Part shown: positions 4,995-5,585 of the stretch, piece after piece
Numbering within the stretch: position 1 is the stretch's first letter
Layout: each line of letters opens with the position of its first letter
Assembly: GCA_022545625.1 (NCBI GenBank)
Contig: JACZQS010000185.1
Location: 1-5,585 of the forward strand
Length of the DNA: 5,585 nucleotides
Reading direction: 5' to 3'
Source of the DNA: Pseudomonadota bacterium
GTDB lineage: Bacteria > Pseudomonadota > Gammaproteobacteria > GCA-001735895
Made by a program: the position numbers and the translations under genes
Notes under the pieces: model-generated
Told to the model about the DNA's origin: nothing
The model's database searches: none
What the model saw: only the letters and a program-made list of their open reading frames with translations

Positions 4995-5585
4995 ATGAAT
5001 ATTGAATACTACTTAGATCAGGTATGGGCAAGCGAATTCGCTCTGCCGGTTGCTTTAGCATCGGCGGTTTTTATTATGATACTGATCATCAACTGGCGCA
5101 AATTACGTCATCACTGGCTCGAATGGAGTACCCGGAGATGTCTGAATCGAATCGGTATCAAGCAGATGAAAAATTTTGTTTGCTTCGATGGGCTCGATGG
5201 TAGCTTCAAAATTGACCGGCTGGTTATGCTCCACGATTCGATCCTGTTGATCGCATTCAAGCCCTACTCGGGAAATATATATTGCGCTGACAGCATACCC
5301 GAGTGGACCCAGGTGGTCGGTCAAAAAAGCTTTAAATTTGTCAACCCGCTTTTCGAGCTTGAAAATCAGGTCACCGCGATTAAGAACATCATCCCCGATG
5401 TACTGGTTCGCGGGGTGTTATTTTTTGACCATAGTGCCAGATTTCCAAAAGGACATCCTGACCAGGTGTTGAACCCCGATAATATTCCCGAGTATTTTAT
5501 GCGATCGCTCTGCCCGGAACCGAGTAGTGAAATACGGAAGTCATGGGAGATATTGTTAAAACTGCCTGGGCAGGCAAGTCAAGTC
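4995..5585 (+). CDS. Membrane-anchored NERD-domain protein, 3' end outside the window
   Basis: An open frame from ATG 4995 runs 197 codons to the right edge without a stop. Seen: a single hydrophobic segment at about residues 15-33 (ALPVALASAVFIMILIIN) followed by a basic stretch (WRKLRHHW), which predicts a short outside N-terminus and a cytoplasmic remainder. Residues about 59-134 resemble the NERD (nuclease-related) domain: FKIDRLVML at 71-79, ILLIAFKPYSGNIY at 83-96, W104, and KFVNPLFELENQVTAI at 114-129, matching the family pattern of I-D-x-L-V, a hydrophobic strand ending in E-x-K, S-G-x-I, W, and N-P-L-x-x-x. Odd point: the usual Glu of the E-x-K motif appears to be Ala (A87-F-K89), so nuclease activity may be lost. 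NERD proteins are poorly characterised and proposed to act in DNA processing; no specific role can be given. An in-frame TAG at 4932-4934 and no better start support 4995, though no clear Shine-Dalgarno precedes it. Confidence 0.72.
   Translation, partial: MNIEYYLDQVWASEFALPVALASAVFIMILIINWRKLRHHWLEWSTRRCLNRIGIKQMKNFVCFDGLDGSFKIDRLVMLHDSILLIAFKPYSGNIYCADSIPEWTQVVGQKSFKFVNPLFELENQVTAIKNIIPDVLVRGVLFFDHSARFPKGHPDQVLNPDNIPEYFMRSLCPEPSSEIRKSWEILLKLPGQASQV

Overview
The window looks like a stretch of a Gram-negative, proteobacterial genome, probably a sulfur-exposed gammaproteobacterium or relative and plausibly a metagenome-derived contig. The evidence is a bona fide lipid A gene (lpxB), a persulfide dioxygenase-rhodanese fusion, and moderate GC from about base 350 onward. 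The taxonomic guess is inference; there is no rRNA or other marker here.

Bases 1 to about 320 stand apart. They are very GC-rich (42 of the first 60 bases are G or C, against 24 of 60 at 361-420) and encode an internal piece of a fumarate reductase / L-aspartate oxidase-type flavoprotein that is cut at the left edge and loses recognisable family sequence around base 310-320. This abrupt change is best read as an assembly chimera, less likely as a real recombination breakpoint.

Bases 379-3540 hold a tightly packed, translationally coupled plus-strand operon: a Gfo/Idh/MocA dehydrogenase (GnnA-like), a DegT/DnrJ/EryC1/StrS aminotransferase (GnnB-like) and lpxB. The dehydrogenase and aminotransferase overlap by ATGA, and the aminotransferase also overlaps the start of lpxB. 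In Acidithiobacillus ferrooxidans gnnA and gnnB sit between lpxA and lpxB and convert UDP-GlcNAc to its 2,3-diamino analogue, so that lipid A carries amide-linked instead of ester-linked acyl chains at position 3. The same gene order here, with lpxA missing exactly where the composition break falls, is the most informative part of the window.

Bases 3541-3761 are a short AT-rich gap between convergent genes and contain three inverted repeats. Bases 3762-4811 (minus strand) encode a two-domain sulfur enzyme: an ETHE1-like persulfide dioxygenase followed by a rhodanese domain, acting on glutathione persulfide or related sulfane sulfur. A divergent promoter region at 4812-4994 carries a 7-bp-arm inverted repeat that overlaps its likely -10 box. 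From 4995 to the right edge runs the start of a membrane-anchored NERD-domain protein whose nuclease motif looks degenerate.

No RNA genes, insertion sequences, CRISPR arrays or origins were seen. I did not find a clearly undescribed system. The notable points are the 2,3-diamino lipid A branch, the junction, the putative operator at the sulfur gene, and the degenerate NERD protein.
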